This document shows positions 8,251 to 16,132 of a stretch of 64,000 nt of DNA, piece by piece (position 1 is the first letter of the stretch; the number at the start of each line of letters is the position of its first letter). The DNA lies in the NCBI GenBank assembly GCA_965247585.1, contig CBDFHC010000005.1:868001-932000 (forward strand), written 5' to 3'. The translations under genes were made by a program, and so were the position numbers. The notes under the pieces were generated by a model. It was not told the DNA's origin. It saw only the letters and a list, made by a program, of their open reading frames with translations, and ran no database searches. Origin of the DNA: CBDFHC01 sp965247585 (GTDB taxonomy: Bacteria > Chloroflexota > Dehalococcoidia > Lucifugimonadales > GCA-2712585).

Positions 8251-9282
8251 CTAGGCGTCCGGGGAGCGATTGGGCGCCTGGTACATCAGGTCTTGCATGA
8301 GGCTGGCGAGGAACCGGACGCCACCGATGACGTTACCGTATTGCATCCGCTGGGGCCCCATGACGGCCACTATGCCACTGGCCTCATTGGGCATTCCGTA
8401 GCGGCAGACGACTACACTGAAGGGCTTAAGATTATCCTCTGAGTTTTCGCCGCCGATGCGCACTGTCACGCTGTCGGCGCTGGGCTGGTCTGCCATTATG
8501 CCCTTGAGCAGCCCCTTGCCCTCCACAATCTCCATGATCTGCTGGGCCTTGCCCTCCTGAGCGAACTCGGGCTGGGCCAGGAGCAACCGCAGGCCGTCCA
8601 CAGCGTGGTCCGAGGTGGAGTCCACGTCCTCTTCCTTGAGGATGCTGAGGGTGTCCTGCCGGACCGACTCCTCGAATGGGGTAAGCTGGGTGTCATTTCC
8701 CAGTATTTCCGAGTAACCCATGCCGGAGTAGATGGAGTTGAGCTTATTGGCTACTACGGTAAGGTCGCCCTGGGTATAGGGGTCGTCCAAGGCTAAGAGG
8801 TATTTTCGAAGGCGGGCCTCTTCAAGCACGACTACCAGCAAGGCCATGAGCTCCTGGATCAGCACCAGTTGGATGTGCTTGATCTTGGGCGACGGCGCCT
8901 TGGGGTAGGTGACCACAGCCATATTTTCCGAAAGCTCTGACAGGATGGACGCCGCCACCTCCATCCAGACCTCCATGTCTCGGGCCACCTGGCCAAACCG
9001 GTTACGCACAAACTCCTGAAGTTGTGAGGGGGGCTCCAGGCCATCGTCCAGGGACTCGACATAATACCGATAGCCCTTAGAGGAGGGCATCCCGCCGGAG
9101 GAGATGTGCGGGCGGATGATGTAGCCGGTCTCCTCCAGCTCGGCCATCTTGTTTCTGACGGTGGCAGAGCTGACTTTGATGGGCGCTTGCCGAGCGATGC
9201 TTTCCGACGCTACGGGAACGGCGGTCTTGATGTATTGCTCCACCAAGGTCCTGAGGATAGCGTTTGTGTGCTCGTTTAACAT
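8251..9282 (-). CDS. hrcA: Heat-inducible transcription repressor HrcA
   Basis: Represses class I heat-shock genes by binding CIRCE operators. The N-terminal winged helix is typical (ILRTLVEQYIKTAVPVASESIA, then SSATVRNKMAELEETGYI and PHISSGGMPSSKGYRYYV), and the remainder fits the GAF-like HrcA core. Length is 343 residues. The ATG at 9282 has only a weak ribosome binding site. I find no CIRCE-like repeat upstream of it or of dnaJ. The distal order dnaJ-prmA-rsmE supports the call. Confidence 0.93.
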   Translation of the reverse strand: MLNEHTNAILRTLVEQYIKTAVPVASESIARQAPIKVSSATVRNKMAELEETGYIIRPHISSGGMPSSKGYRYYVESLDDGLEPPSQLQEFVRNRFGQVARDMEVWMEVAASILSELSENMAVVTYPKAPSPKIKHIQLVLIQELMALLVVVLEEARLRKYLLALDDPYTQGDLTVVANKLNSIYSGMGYSEILGNDTQLTPFEESVRQDTLSILKEEDVDSTSDHAVDGLRLLLAQPEFAQEGKAQQIMEIVEGKGLLKGIMADQPSADSVTVRIGGENSEDNLKPFSVVVCRYGMPNEASGIVAVMGPQRMQYGNVIGGVRFLASLMQDLMYQAPNRSPDA

Positions 9283-9373
9283 TTTTAGACGATTGTCATT
9301 ACCGCCGGGTCAATACCGGTAGCTGCCGACTTGGGGACAGGATGTAGCAATGGCCCTGTCCACAGTGAAGGCG

Positions 9374-9403
9374 TTGACTGGCTGATTGCCCAATTATTAT
9401 ACT
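9374..9403 (+). promoter_or_regulatory. Predicted promoter of bioY, with an overlapping TATAAT for hrcA on the other strand
   Basis: TTGACT (9374-9379), 18 bases, TATACT (9398-9403), followed by the bioY start at 9447. The same bases read on the minus strand contain a perfect TATAAT (9401-9396) that could serve hrcA, though no good minus-strand -35 is seen. This suggests divergent, overlapping promoters. Confidence 0.6.
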
Positions 9404-9446
9404 CCTCCCCTCTCCCCGGCTCTACCTGACCATAAAGGAGCTTTGA

Positions 9447-10301
9447 TTGGCAGTTCAGACACGGACCGGCACTCTGGCGGAAGCGGCGTTTTCGGCGAAG
9501 GGTATCCAGGTAAACCTGGTGATTCTGGCGGTGGTGGGGATTCTCACCGGAACGCTGGAGGCGCTCTCCCCAGCCAGCTTTGATCTGATTAACCCTCTGA
9601 CCTGGCAGGGCGTGGTCAAAGACGGTGCGAAGGACCTGGGGATAGTGGTGGGAATCGCGGTGGGCCTGGCCGCCTCCGCGCACTTGGCCGCCGCGGTGTT
9701 GGCCAAGATCCGGGGCGCCGCGGTGTCGTCCGCTACGCACGCGTCGCCTTCCACGGTGGTGGCGGAAGCGACACGAATTGCCACATTCGCGCTGCTGATC
9801 ATCTTCTTCGCTAGGATCTCCATCCACTTCGGCAGCAATCCAGTGCCCATTACGGGCAGCACGCTGGCGGTCCTGGTCACGGCGGCGGCGCTGGGGGCAC
9901 GGCAGGGCACGCTGGCTACGATCATGTACCTAAGTTTGGGCGCGTCTGGCCTGCATGTATTTGCTTCGGCCGGCGCTGAATTTGGACTTGTATGGAACCT
10001 GGCGGCCGGCGGCTACATCATAGGGTTCGTGGCGGCGGCGGCGGTGATCGGCTTCTTGGTGGAGCGAGGTCTAGACAGGGGCCCAGGGCTGCTGGTGGCC
10101 ATGCTCATTGGCAATGTGGTGCTTTACGTACCGGGGTTGCTCCAGTTGGCGTATTGGGTGGGGTGGGACAAGACGCTGGGGTTTGGACTTTATCCCTTCA
10201 TCCCGGGAGACCTGGCCAAGTTGTACGTGGCCTCGCTGGTGGTGCCATCGGCGTGGGCGCTGGTGGGGATGCGCGGCGGCAGGCTGACACTATGGAGATA
10301 A
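9447..10301 (+). CDS. bioY: BioY-type biotin transporter S component with a long N-terminal extension
   Basis: Substrate-capture membrane subunit for biotin, of the energy-coupling-factor type. The BioY core is clear from about residue 115 on: ARISIHFGSNPVPITG, the LGARQG turn, YLSLGASGLHVFA, GGYIIGF, and near the end FIPGDLAKL. BioY proteins are normally about 190 residues; this one has 284. The extra 110 N-terminal residues hold two or three hydrophobic segments (about 23-40 and 65-88) that I do not recognise. The TTG start is supported by AAGGAG six bases upstream and by a strong promoter. The stop overlaps the next gene by 10 bp. No ECF ATPase genes are in the window. Confidence 0.85.
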   Translation: MAVQTRTGTLAEAAFSAKGIQVNLVILAVVGILTGTLEALSPASFDLINPLTWQGVVKDGAKDLGIVVGIAVGLAASAHLAAAVLAKIRGAAVSSATHASPSTVVAEATRIATFALLIIFFARISIHFGSNPVPITGSTLAVLVTAAALGARQGTLATIMYLSLGASGLHVFASAGAEFGLVWNLAAGGYIIGFVAAAAVIGFLVERGLDRGPGLLVAMLIGNVVLYVPGLLQLAYWVGWDKTLGFGLYPFIPGDLAKLYVASLVVPSAWALVGMRGGRLTLWR

Positions 10302-10948
10302 CCTGGCTGGCGCACTCGTGCTTTCGGCTGCGTAGCGGTGACGTAACGGTGCTGACGGACCCTTTCCCCCCTGAGATCGGCACCAGGCTGGGAAGTATAG
10401 AGCCGAACATTGTCACTGTTAGCAATGAGCACCCAAACCATAGCTCGCTTGACGGGCTTCCCGGAGGCTACCAACTGGTGAGCGGCCCCGGGGAGTATGC
10501 CATCTCATCCGTGTATATCAGGGGCATTCAGACGTCCCGCAGGGGCGGGGAGGTTCCGGAGCCGCGGAACACGGCGTACCTGCTGGAGATGGAGGGGCTG
10601 CACCTGTGTCACCTGGGGGACTTAAGCACCGGGGTCAGCGGGGCGCAGGTAGACGAGCTTACGCCGTTGGACGTGCTGTTTGTCCCCGCAGGGGGAGGGT
10701 GCACGCTGCCGCTGGGCCGGGTGGCGGACTTGATCCGCACGCTCGGCCCCAAGCTGGTGATACCGATGCACTATGCCACCGCGGGGCTAGACGTGGAGCT
10801 GGGGGCGCTGGAGCCGTTCCTGAAGGAGATAGGCGCCACCGCCGGCGAGCCGCAGCCGCGGATGAACGTGACGGCGACGAACCTGCCGATAGAGACCACG
10901 GTGACGGTGCTGCGGCCCATAAGGGCGCGGACTGCCGAGGCCGGTTAG
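10292..10948 (+). CDS. Metallo-beta-lactamase-fold hydrolase, UlaG/COG2220-like, with altered metal motif
   Basis: A 218-residue protein opening METITWLAHSCFRL, as in small COG2220 metal-dependent hydrolases, with later family elements LCHLGDLST and IPMHYAT. The first metal motif, normally HxHxDH, is degenerate: it reads NEHPNHSSLDG, lacking the first His and the Asp-His pair. Metal binding may be weakened or rearranged. The ATG at 10292 lies inside the last codons of bioY, so the two are probably coupled. Family members act as lactonases, phosphodiesterases or other hydrolases; no substrate can be inferred. Confidence 0.78.
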   Translation: MEITWLAHSCFRLRSGDVTVLTDPFPPEIGTRLGSIEPNIVTVSNEHPNHSSLDGLPGGYQLVSGPGEYAISSVYIRGIQTSRRGGEVPEPRNTAYLLEMEGLHLCHLGDLSTGVSGAQVDELTPLDVLFVPAGGGCTLPLGRVADLIRTLGPKLVIPMHYATAGLDVELGALEPFLKEIGATAGEPQPRMNVTATNLPIETTVTVLRPIRARTAEAG

Positions 10949-11741
10949 GCCGTCCTCAGGCGCGTTTCCACGCAGACCAGCCTAAAAAAGGCCGTCTCTC
11001 TCCCGGGTAGGACCTTTCAATTCAGTTTAGCTGTGGTTCGGGTCGTCTCATGCAGTTTCCCCGGGTCATGAAAACCTCAGGTTAGGTTGCGCCCAGCCGC
11101 CCGCCCTGTCAGATCTTGATTTAAGTTCCGAGAGCCATTCTCATCCGCCACGGAGCTTGTGAACACATTAAGCTGGAACAGCGAGGCTGGGCGCAGGGGT
11201 CGGATATGCTCTCCTCTCCATACCAGATTCCTTGATCCTTACAGGCCGACTCGGAATCGACCATGTTGGCGTCCAGCACCAAGGAGGATGAAACAATAGT
11301 GGCGGCTATCATCTTTGGTGACCGGTATAGCTATTACAAAGGATTGCAAATCACAGGCTGGTGCTACCCACGCGCCCGGCCCGGAAGGTTTTAAAAACTA
11401 ATTGCTGAGGGAGACCCTCAGACTCTCGCCTGAAGGGGCCATCCCCCTCTGGACTCCCCCTATTTAGGCGCAGGTAGAGTAGGGACGGCGCTATTTCCAT
11501 AGGAATGCCATGACTTAAGCGGACGCTAAACGTGCGACAAAGCGACGTTGAAAATGCCGAGGAAGTCAATACCGCACAGCCTCACAGGCGGACCGGCTGG
11601 GAACCCATCCGCCCCCGGCGGGTTGCATTCTCCTGTACGCACTCGACTTAGAAAGGCTACATCCAGGCCGCCAGCTTGAGTTGGGATAGAGCGGTTAACG
11701 ATGGCCGACAGGTGAACCATCTGTCAAGTAGGCACACAAAG
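10949..11741. other. Gene-free region of about 790 bp
   Basis: Short open frames here (such as one on the minus strand at 11526-11720) lack ribosome binding sites and recognisable composition. I see no tRNA or well-known structured RNA. The one notable element is a pair of similar GC-rich hairpins near 11405-11460. The rest appears to be untranslated sequence between the bioY unit and the surface-protein terminator. Confidence 0.5.
11405..11460. repeat. Pair of similar GC-rich hairpin motifs
   Basis: CTGAGGG-AGA-CCCTCAG (11405-11421) is a perfect 7-bp stem followed by ACTCTC. Nearby, GGGGCCATCCCC (from about 11435) is followed by CTCTGGACTCCCC. The two units share the layout G-run, short loop, C-run, then a GACTC-type tail, like a degenerate dispersed repeat. 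Function unknown. Confidence 0.35.
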
Positions 11742-11774
11742 AGGAAGGACCCGCCGGGCTGGCGGGTCCTTCCT
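11742..11774 (-). terminator. Strong hairpin terminator after the surface-protein gene
   Basis: A perfect 14-bp stem (11742-11755 with 11761-11774) with a 5-base loop, 29 bases past the stop codon at 11803. The T-run after it on the minus strand is short and interrupted (CTTTGTGTG), so it may be only partly intrinsic. Confidence 0.7.
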
Positions 11775-11802
11775 TTGTAGTTACCGTTGCTACGTTACCG
11801 GG

Positions 11803-14800
11803 TTAGGGGATGATCACCCCATCAGCGATCACGTAGACGAAGTAGCCCTGACCGTTCTGGAGACACGGCTGGATCCCTGCCTCAGGAACCGTACCGAGCA
11901 GAACGGGCGTGCAGGCCGCAAGCGGAGTGGTCACGGGAGTGGTCTTGAGGAAGGCGTTCCGCGCCGTGTCAAAGGTGTAGGCAGCCGACCAGGATACGCC
12001 AGCGAAGTAGGTGTCCGGGTCTGGGTAGCCTGCACCCTCAGCCGCCGTGGTGGGAACTCCCGTCTGTGCGCTATCGCCTATCGGTATCGCGTTCCAACCC
12101 GCGAAGACCCGGATAATGGTCGGGAACGAGGGAGTGCCAGCCGCCGACCGCGGGATGGGGAACTTCAGGGAGAGGAAGCGGTCGGAGTTGACCCAGTAGG
12201 CGTGGGCGTTGTCTAAGGTGGCCAAGTTACCCACCAGCTCACCGAAGGTATCGCTATCGGCGTCAGTGTCCCGTGTGGCCACTAGCCACAGACCCGTGGC
12301 GTTGTCGTAGGTCATCACGAAGTCTATGGGCGAGCTAGCCCCGATGAGCTCGTTGATGTCTGTCACGGAGGCCGCGGCCGGGATGGAGATGAGGTTGGAG
12401 CCCGGCTTGATGGCTACCGAGTAGTCTGCCCTCGCCGTCACGCTCATCGTCAGCGTGAAGCTGGTAGCTGTGGTGGAGCCGACGCTGGTGGAGACGTTGC
12501 CCGCATCGTCCTTGGCCTGGAGGGTGAGGGTATGGGTACCCACGACCAGGCCGGTGGGAGCGAGTACGGAGGTATTGGAGTCTACGGCCACCACGTCTGC
12601 TAGTACGTCCTCGGTCGTACCGTCCGGGTAGCCCCAGACTGCGGAGGTGAGGGTGACCGCACCATGGGTGTCCGTCTCAATCGTGAAGGCCGGTGCACCA
12701 ACGGTGCCCAAAGTCAAGCTGTACTCCTTGTCCTCACCACCGGTGGCGACGTTCGCGGTCCCGGCGTTCTGAGTCGGAGTGTGGTTGCCGAAGTCTATGG
12801 TGATGAACGGGCTATCGGTGTCGGTGGTGAAGGAGTTGGTTGTCGGCGCCGTATCCGGACTGACCGTGAATACGCTGGTGGCCGCGCTGACGCCCTCATT
12901 TAGCCTGTTATCGAACTCGAAGACCAACGCGCCGGCGGACATCGTCGGCACCCCTGAGGTCAGGGCAGTGGTGCTGTCCGGATCAGCCAGACCGGCGGTG
13001 GCGACGTTGCCAGCGGCGTCGGTAAGGGTTATCTGAACGTTGACCAGGCCGGCCGCCGAGGTGCCCGTGGCCGAGGTGATCTTGATGGTGGCCGACCAGG
13101 CGTTAGTGCCGGTGCTGGTAACGGTAGGCGTGGCGACGAAGGCGGAGGCACCCAGGTTGGCGCCAACCACAGTCTGGTAAGTGCCAGTCACCACCGGGGT
13201 GGTGGCCGCAGCCTCTCCGGAGCCGAACGCGATGACTACGTCGCCGTTGCTGATCGTCTGACTGGCTGCGGTACCAGTTAAGGTAACTTCCGCAGCGCCG
13301 TCGGGGCCGGTGATGACGGGCGCCAGGCCGTCAATCGCGGTGATGGCGCTGGTGCTGGTAAGGACGGCCATAGTGTTGCCGGCCAGGTCCTTCACGGAAC
13401 CAGGAAGCTCCAATTTGGGTTTACCGGACGTATCCAGGGCAGTGGCCAGACTCAGCAGGATCTTGGTGCCTGCCTTGTCTACTGTAGCCGAGGAGACGGT
13501 TGAGCCAACGACTGTGAAGTCGGCGGCGTCAACGGTGGCGGAATCTAGATCCGCCGTGCCGGTGCCAGGACTAATCGTAACCTGCACCACGCTGGTGGCG
13601 GTGGCCAGGTCTATTACGTTGCCGAGGCTGCCGTTGGTGATCTTGTAAGCGTCACCTTGGTTCCAGTTGTTTGTGGTGCCGCCGGTGCCGCCGGTCACCG
13701 CTGCCAATGCGGTACACGTGACCGTGGTGGTGGCAACGGCAGTGATGGCGCAACTGCTGCCATCAGTGAGGTTGGTAACCGTGTCGCCAATCTTGACCAG
13801 GCTATCGCCTGCAGCGAGGAAGTTCGCCTGGATGTCGGTCAGGACGGTGGAATCAGTCGTACTAGTGTGGCTACCGGCAGGTATAACGGTAAGCCTGGTA
13901 TCGATTTTGCCACCGGTCTTAACCGCCGTAGTGCCTATGGTCGGAGCATTCAGGTCCAACCAGAACATGGAGGGGTTGCCAGGGACGGTTCCCAAGATGG
14001 CAGGATTCCCAACACCCACCATAGACGGATTAGTGACCCCTTGTGCAACCTGGGCCTTGGTGCGAGTGTCCGCGAACTTCGTGATGTTTCCAGTGTTGTC
14101 TGTGGCAGGAACCCACCACCTGACCAGTCCTTCATCGCCGGCCACCAGAGTAAGGGAGCGGCTAACTCGGAAGGAGTTAGACGAAATGAGCAACGGCACC
14201 AGGGTGGTGGCGGTGTCAGTGGCGTTGGTCACCCTGTTGACCATGAGGGTGTCGGCGTTGCCGACTGTAATGCCGGAGGCTTGCCCACCGGGGGACAGCT
14301 CATCAGTTACCTCAGCCGACAGTGTCTGGGCCAAGGTGTTGGTATTCGACTTATGGACCGGGCTGACTACTGTTACCGAGGGAGCCTTCAGGTCAATGTT
14401 AGCGGTATCTGACCGAGAGACGGTGGCTGTGGCGCCAACGTCGCTGTAGCTGACAGTGAGTATCTCGCCATCAGCAATGGGCATGATGGCAGCCACGAAG
14501 TTGGTATCTGAACCGTCTTCGTCCTGGTCGGTGCCCGTCGTGCCTGTAGTGGCTATGCCCAACAACGGGGCGATGGTTGTTAGACGGGCAGTAAGGTCGG
14601 CGTCGGCAGCTATCACCGCGTCCGCCTGTAGATGGTCGAAGTTGGTAACAGCGGCCAAGCCGGCGGCGACAACGATCTTATCGAAGTCCACTCCACTAAA
14701 GAGGCCTAAGTTAGTAGTGAAGGCGGCGCTGGAGGAGGTGGTCTCTACTGCAGAGATAACCCTGGTGAGACCCCTGGCCGTGAGGCTGGGGCTACTGTAG

Positions 14801-15678
14801 GTTACCAGGCTGGCCTTGGTTTCCAGCACGTTGTAGTTGAAGGTGACCAGGATGGAGTCAGTGGCGGCGGCAAAGGCGATGTCGTTGGTGGTCTTGATGC
14901 TGCCGGCCGTGTTGTCAATAACGTCAATTGTCTGGACGCTACGAGTGGTGGTGGCCAGGAAGTCGGCTCCGAACTCCACGGAAGCGCTGGCGATGGGCGT
15001 GTTGGCCGGAGTCGCCTGATCGTAATCCGAAGTCTCGAAGGCGATCGTTATGTTGTTCGTGCCACTCGCGACGTTGTCCGCGGCCGCCACTGTTACAGTG
15101 GTAATCCGGCCACTGGCTACGTTGACGGTAGGGGTCTTGAGAACGCCCCCAATTCTCAGGGTGACGTCAGAGGCGTCAACGTCGCCGTCGTCGTCCGCGT
15201 CACGCCCGAAGACGATAACGTCGTCGGTGGCGACCGTCGTACCCTTCTGGTCGGTGAGGGGTATAACGATGGCAACGTTGCCACCGGTACTGCTGGCGGT
15301 CATCGTAAGGGAATTCTCACCACCCAGCACAGCGGCGGTGTGGCTGGCGCCAGTCGCGCCGGTGAGCAGGAACGGGGCGATACCGCCGGTGGTGGCGCTG
15401 GTAACTATACGCGCCTTTCCGGTCCGGGTTAAGCTCAGGTCCGCATCAGTGATGGTGACCTTAGCGATGTTACAAGTTGAGGTTCCATCACCGCACAGTG
15501 TCCTGTCGGAGAAGAACTCACCTGTGTTGGCCGTGCCGATGCTATTGGTACCATTGCCCAAAACGATGGTACCGTCAACGGCGCCGGAAGGCGCCGCCGA
15601 GGCCGGCAAAGCGACCAAAAGCCCTACTAGGGCTAGGACGAGTATGCCTGGAATAATCCAAAACGCCTTTTTTCTCAC
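11803..15678 (-). CDS. Large secreted Ig-like-repeat surface protein (S-layer-like)
   Basis: A 1291-residue exported protein. Residues 1-28 form a signal peptide (MRKK, hydrophobic core, LPASAAPS). The body is a low-complexity Thr/Ala/Ser/Val-rich series of Ig-like beta domains; recurring elements such as VKDLAGNTMAV, DAAGNVATAG and DDAGNVSTSV mark three or more bacterial Ig-like repeats. The last 180 residues form a distinct domain beginning YSVAIKPGSNLISIPA, with an aspartate-rich loop (DTDADSDTFGE) that could bind calcium. Such proteins coat cells or mediate adhesion; an S-layer role is inferred. The GTG start follows GGGGGGAT and overlaps the stop of an 18-codon leader ORF. A strong hairpin follows the gene. 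Its size and isolation suggest high, separate expression. Confidence 0.85.
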   Translation of the reverse strand: MRKKAFWIIPGILVLALVGLLVALPASAAPSGAVDGTIVLGNGTNSIGTANTGEFFSDRTLCGDGTSTCNIAKVTITDADLSLTRTGKARIVTSATTGGIAPFLLTGATGASHTAAVLGGENSLTMTASSTGGNVAIVIPLTDQKGTTVATDDVIVFGRDADDDGDVDASDVTLRIGGVLKTPTVNVASGRITTVTVAAADNVASGTNNITIAFETSDYDQATPANTPIASASVEFGADFLATTTRSVQTIDVIDNTAGSIKTTNDIAFAAATDSILVTFNYNVLETKASLVTYSSPSLTARGLTRVISAVETTSSSAAFTTNLGLFSGVDFDKIVVAAGLAAVTNFDHLQADAVIAADADLTARLTTIAPLLGIATTGTTGTDQDEDGSDTNFVAAIMPIADGEILTVSYSDVGATATVSRSDTANIDLKAPSVTVVSPVHKSNTNTLAQTLSAEVTDELSPGGQASGITVGNADTLMVNRVTNATDTATTLVPLLISSNSFRVSRSLTLVAGDEGLVRWWVPATDNTGNITKFADTRTKAQVAQGVTNPSMVGVGNPAILGTVPGNPSMFWLDLNAPTIGTTAVKTGGKIDTRLTVIPAGSHTSTTDSTVLTDIQANFLAAGDSLVKIGDTVTNLTDGSSCAITAVATTTVTCTALAAVTGGTGGTTNNWNQGDAYKITNGSLGNVIDLATATSVVQVTISPGTGTADLDSATVDAADFTVVGSTVSSATVDKAGTKILLSLATALDTSGKPKLELPGSVKDLAGNTMAVLTSTSAITAIDGLAPVITGPDGAAEVTLTGTAASQTISNGDVVIAFGSGEAAATTPVVTGTYQTVVGANLGASAFVATPTVTSTGTNAWSATIKITSATGTSAAGLVNVQITLTDAAGNVATAGLADPDSTTALTSGVPTMSAGALVFEFDNRLNEGVSAATSVFTVSPDTAPTTNSFTTDTDSPFITIDFGNHTPTQNAGTANVATGGEDKEYSLTLGTVGAPAFTIETDTHGAVTLTSAVWGYPDGTTEDVLADVVAVDSNTSVLAPTGLVVGTHTLTLQAKDDAGNVSTSVGSTTATSFTLTMSVTARADYSVAIKPGSNLISIPAAASVTDINELIGASSPIDFVMTYDNATGLWLVATRDTDADSDTFGELVGNLATLDNAHAYWVNSDRFLSLKFPIPRSAAGTPSFPTIIRVFAGWNAIPIGDSAQTGVPTTAAEGAGYPDPDTYFAGVSWSAAYTFDTARNAFLKTTPVTTPLAACTPVLLGTVPEAGIQPCLQNGQGYFVYVIADGVIIP

Positions 15679-15731
15679 TTTATCCCCCCTTGTTGCCGAT
15701 TTTTAAGGACTAGGACTGGACTACTGGCCAT
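15675..15731 (-). CDS. Candidate 18-residue leader peptide coupled to the surface-protein gene
   Basis: ATG at 15731 is preceded by GGAGGAG at 5-base spacing, the best ribosome binding site in this region. It encodes MASSPVLVLKNRQQGGIK and stops with TGA inside GTGA, sharing bases with the GTG start of the 1291-residue surface protein. The frame is open further upstream to 15971, but that portion looks non-coding. Tight overlap and a strong binding site suggest translational coupling or attenuation. No family is recognised; it could also be chance. Confidence 0.45.
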   Translation of the reverse strand: MASSPVLVLKNRQQGGIK

Positions 15732-16132
15732 AAACACTCCTCCTAAGTGCGAAAAGCTATTACGCGCCGAGGAGGGATTGGCACGGGCCGAAGTATAACA
15801 AAGAAAAGAATGCATAATCTCTCCCTCCCGGAGCGGTTTTGCCCCAAAATTTAAGTTGCCACTGGCTTTTCTGAAGGTCGGAACGCTGTTGTCCCTTTTT
15901 GCCACCACCGCCACCCGAAAATGGCCCTTATGAGCCACATCCACCCTCACATCTAACGATTTATGATACAAAACCTTCGTGGCTGTAGATTCAATTCACC
16001 GATTGTTGGCGAACCAGACGGGACTATACACATGGGGCATCTTCATTGTCAAGTAACGTAATACTGGTATTCAAGAGGAAAAGAAGGGTCGAATCCGGCC
16101 CGGAAAAGGGCAGAAACAGGCACGAATAGGGC
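15732..16132. other. Upstream region of the surface-protein gene, about 400 bp
   Basis: No convincing gene. On the minus strand TATACT lies at 15798-15793 without a clear -35, a possible start point for the leader and surface-protein transcript with a leader of about 50 bases. The remainder, toward rho, is AT-richer than its surroundings. I see no clear terminator after rho. Confidence 0.35.

Noticed and set aside
9283..9373. CIRCE operator upstream of hrcA
   Set aside because: No TTAGCACTC/GAGTGCTAA inverted repeat, even with several mismatches allowed by eye.
13657..14449. Long plus-strand open frames antisense to the surface-protein gene
   Set aside because: They mirror the repetitive Thr/Ala/Val codons of the real minus-strand gene and have no start signals or family features.
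15732..15971. 98-codon extension of the leader-peptide frame
   Set aside because: Only the last 18 codons have a good start signal; the upstream part looks non-coding.
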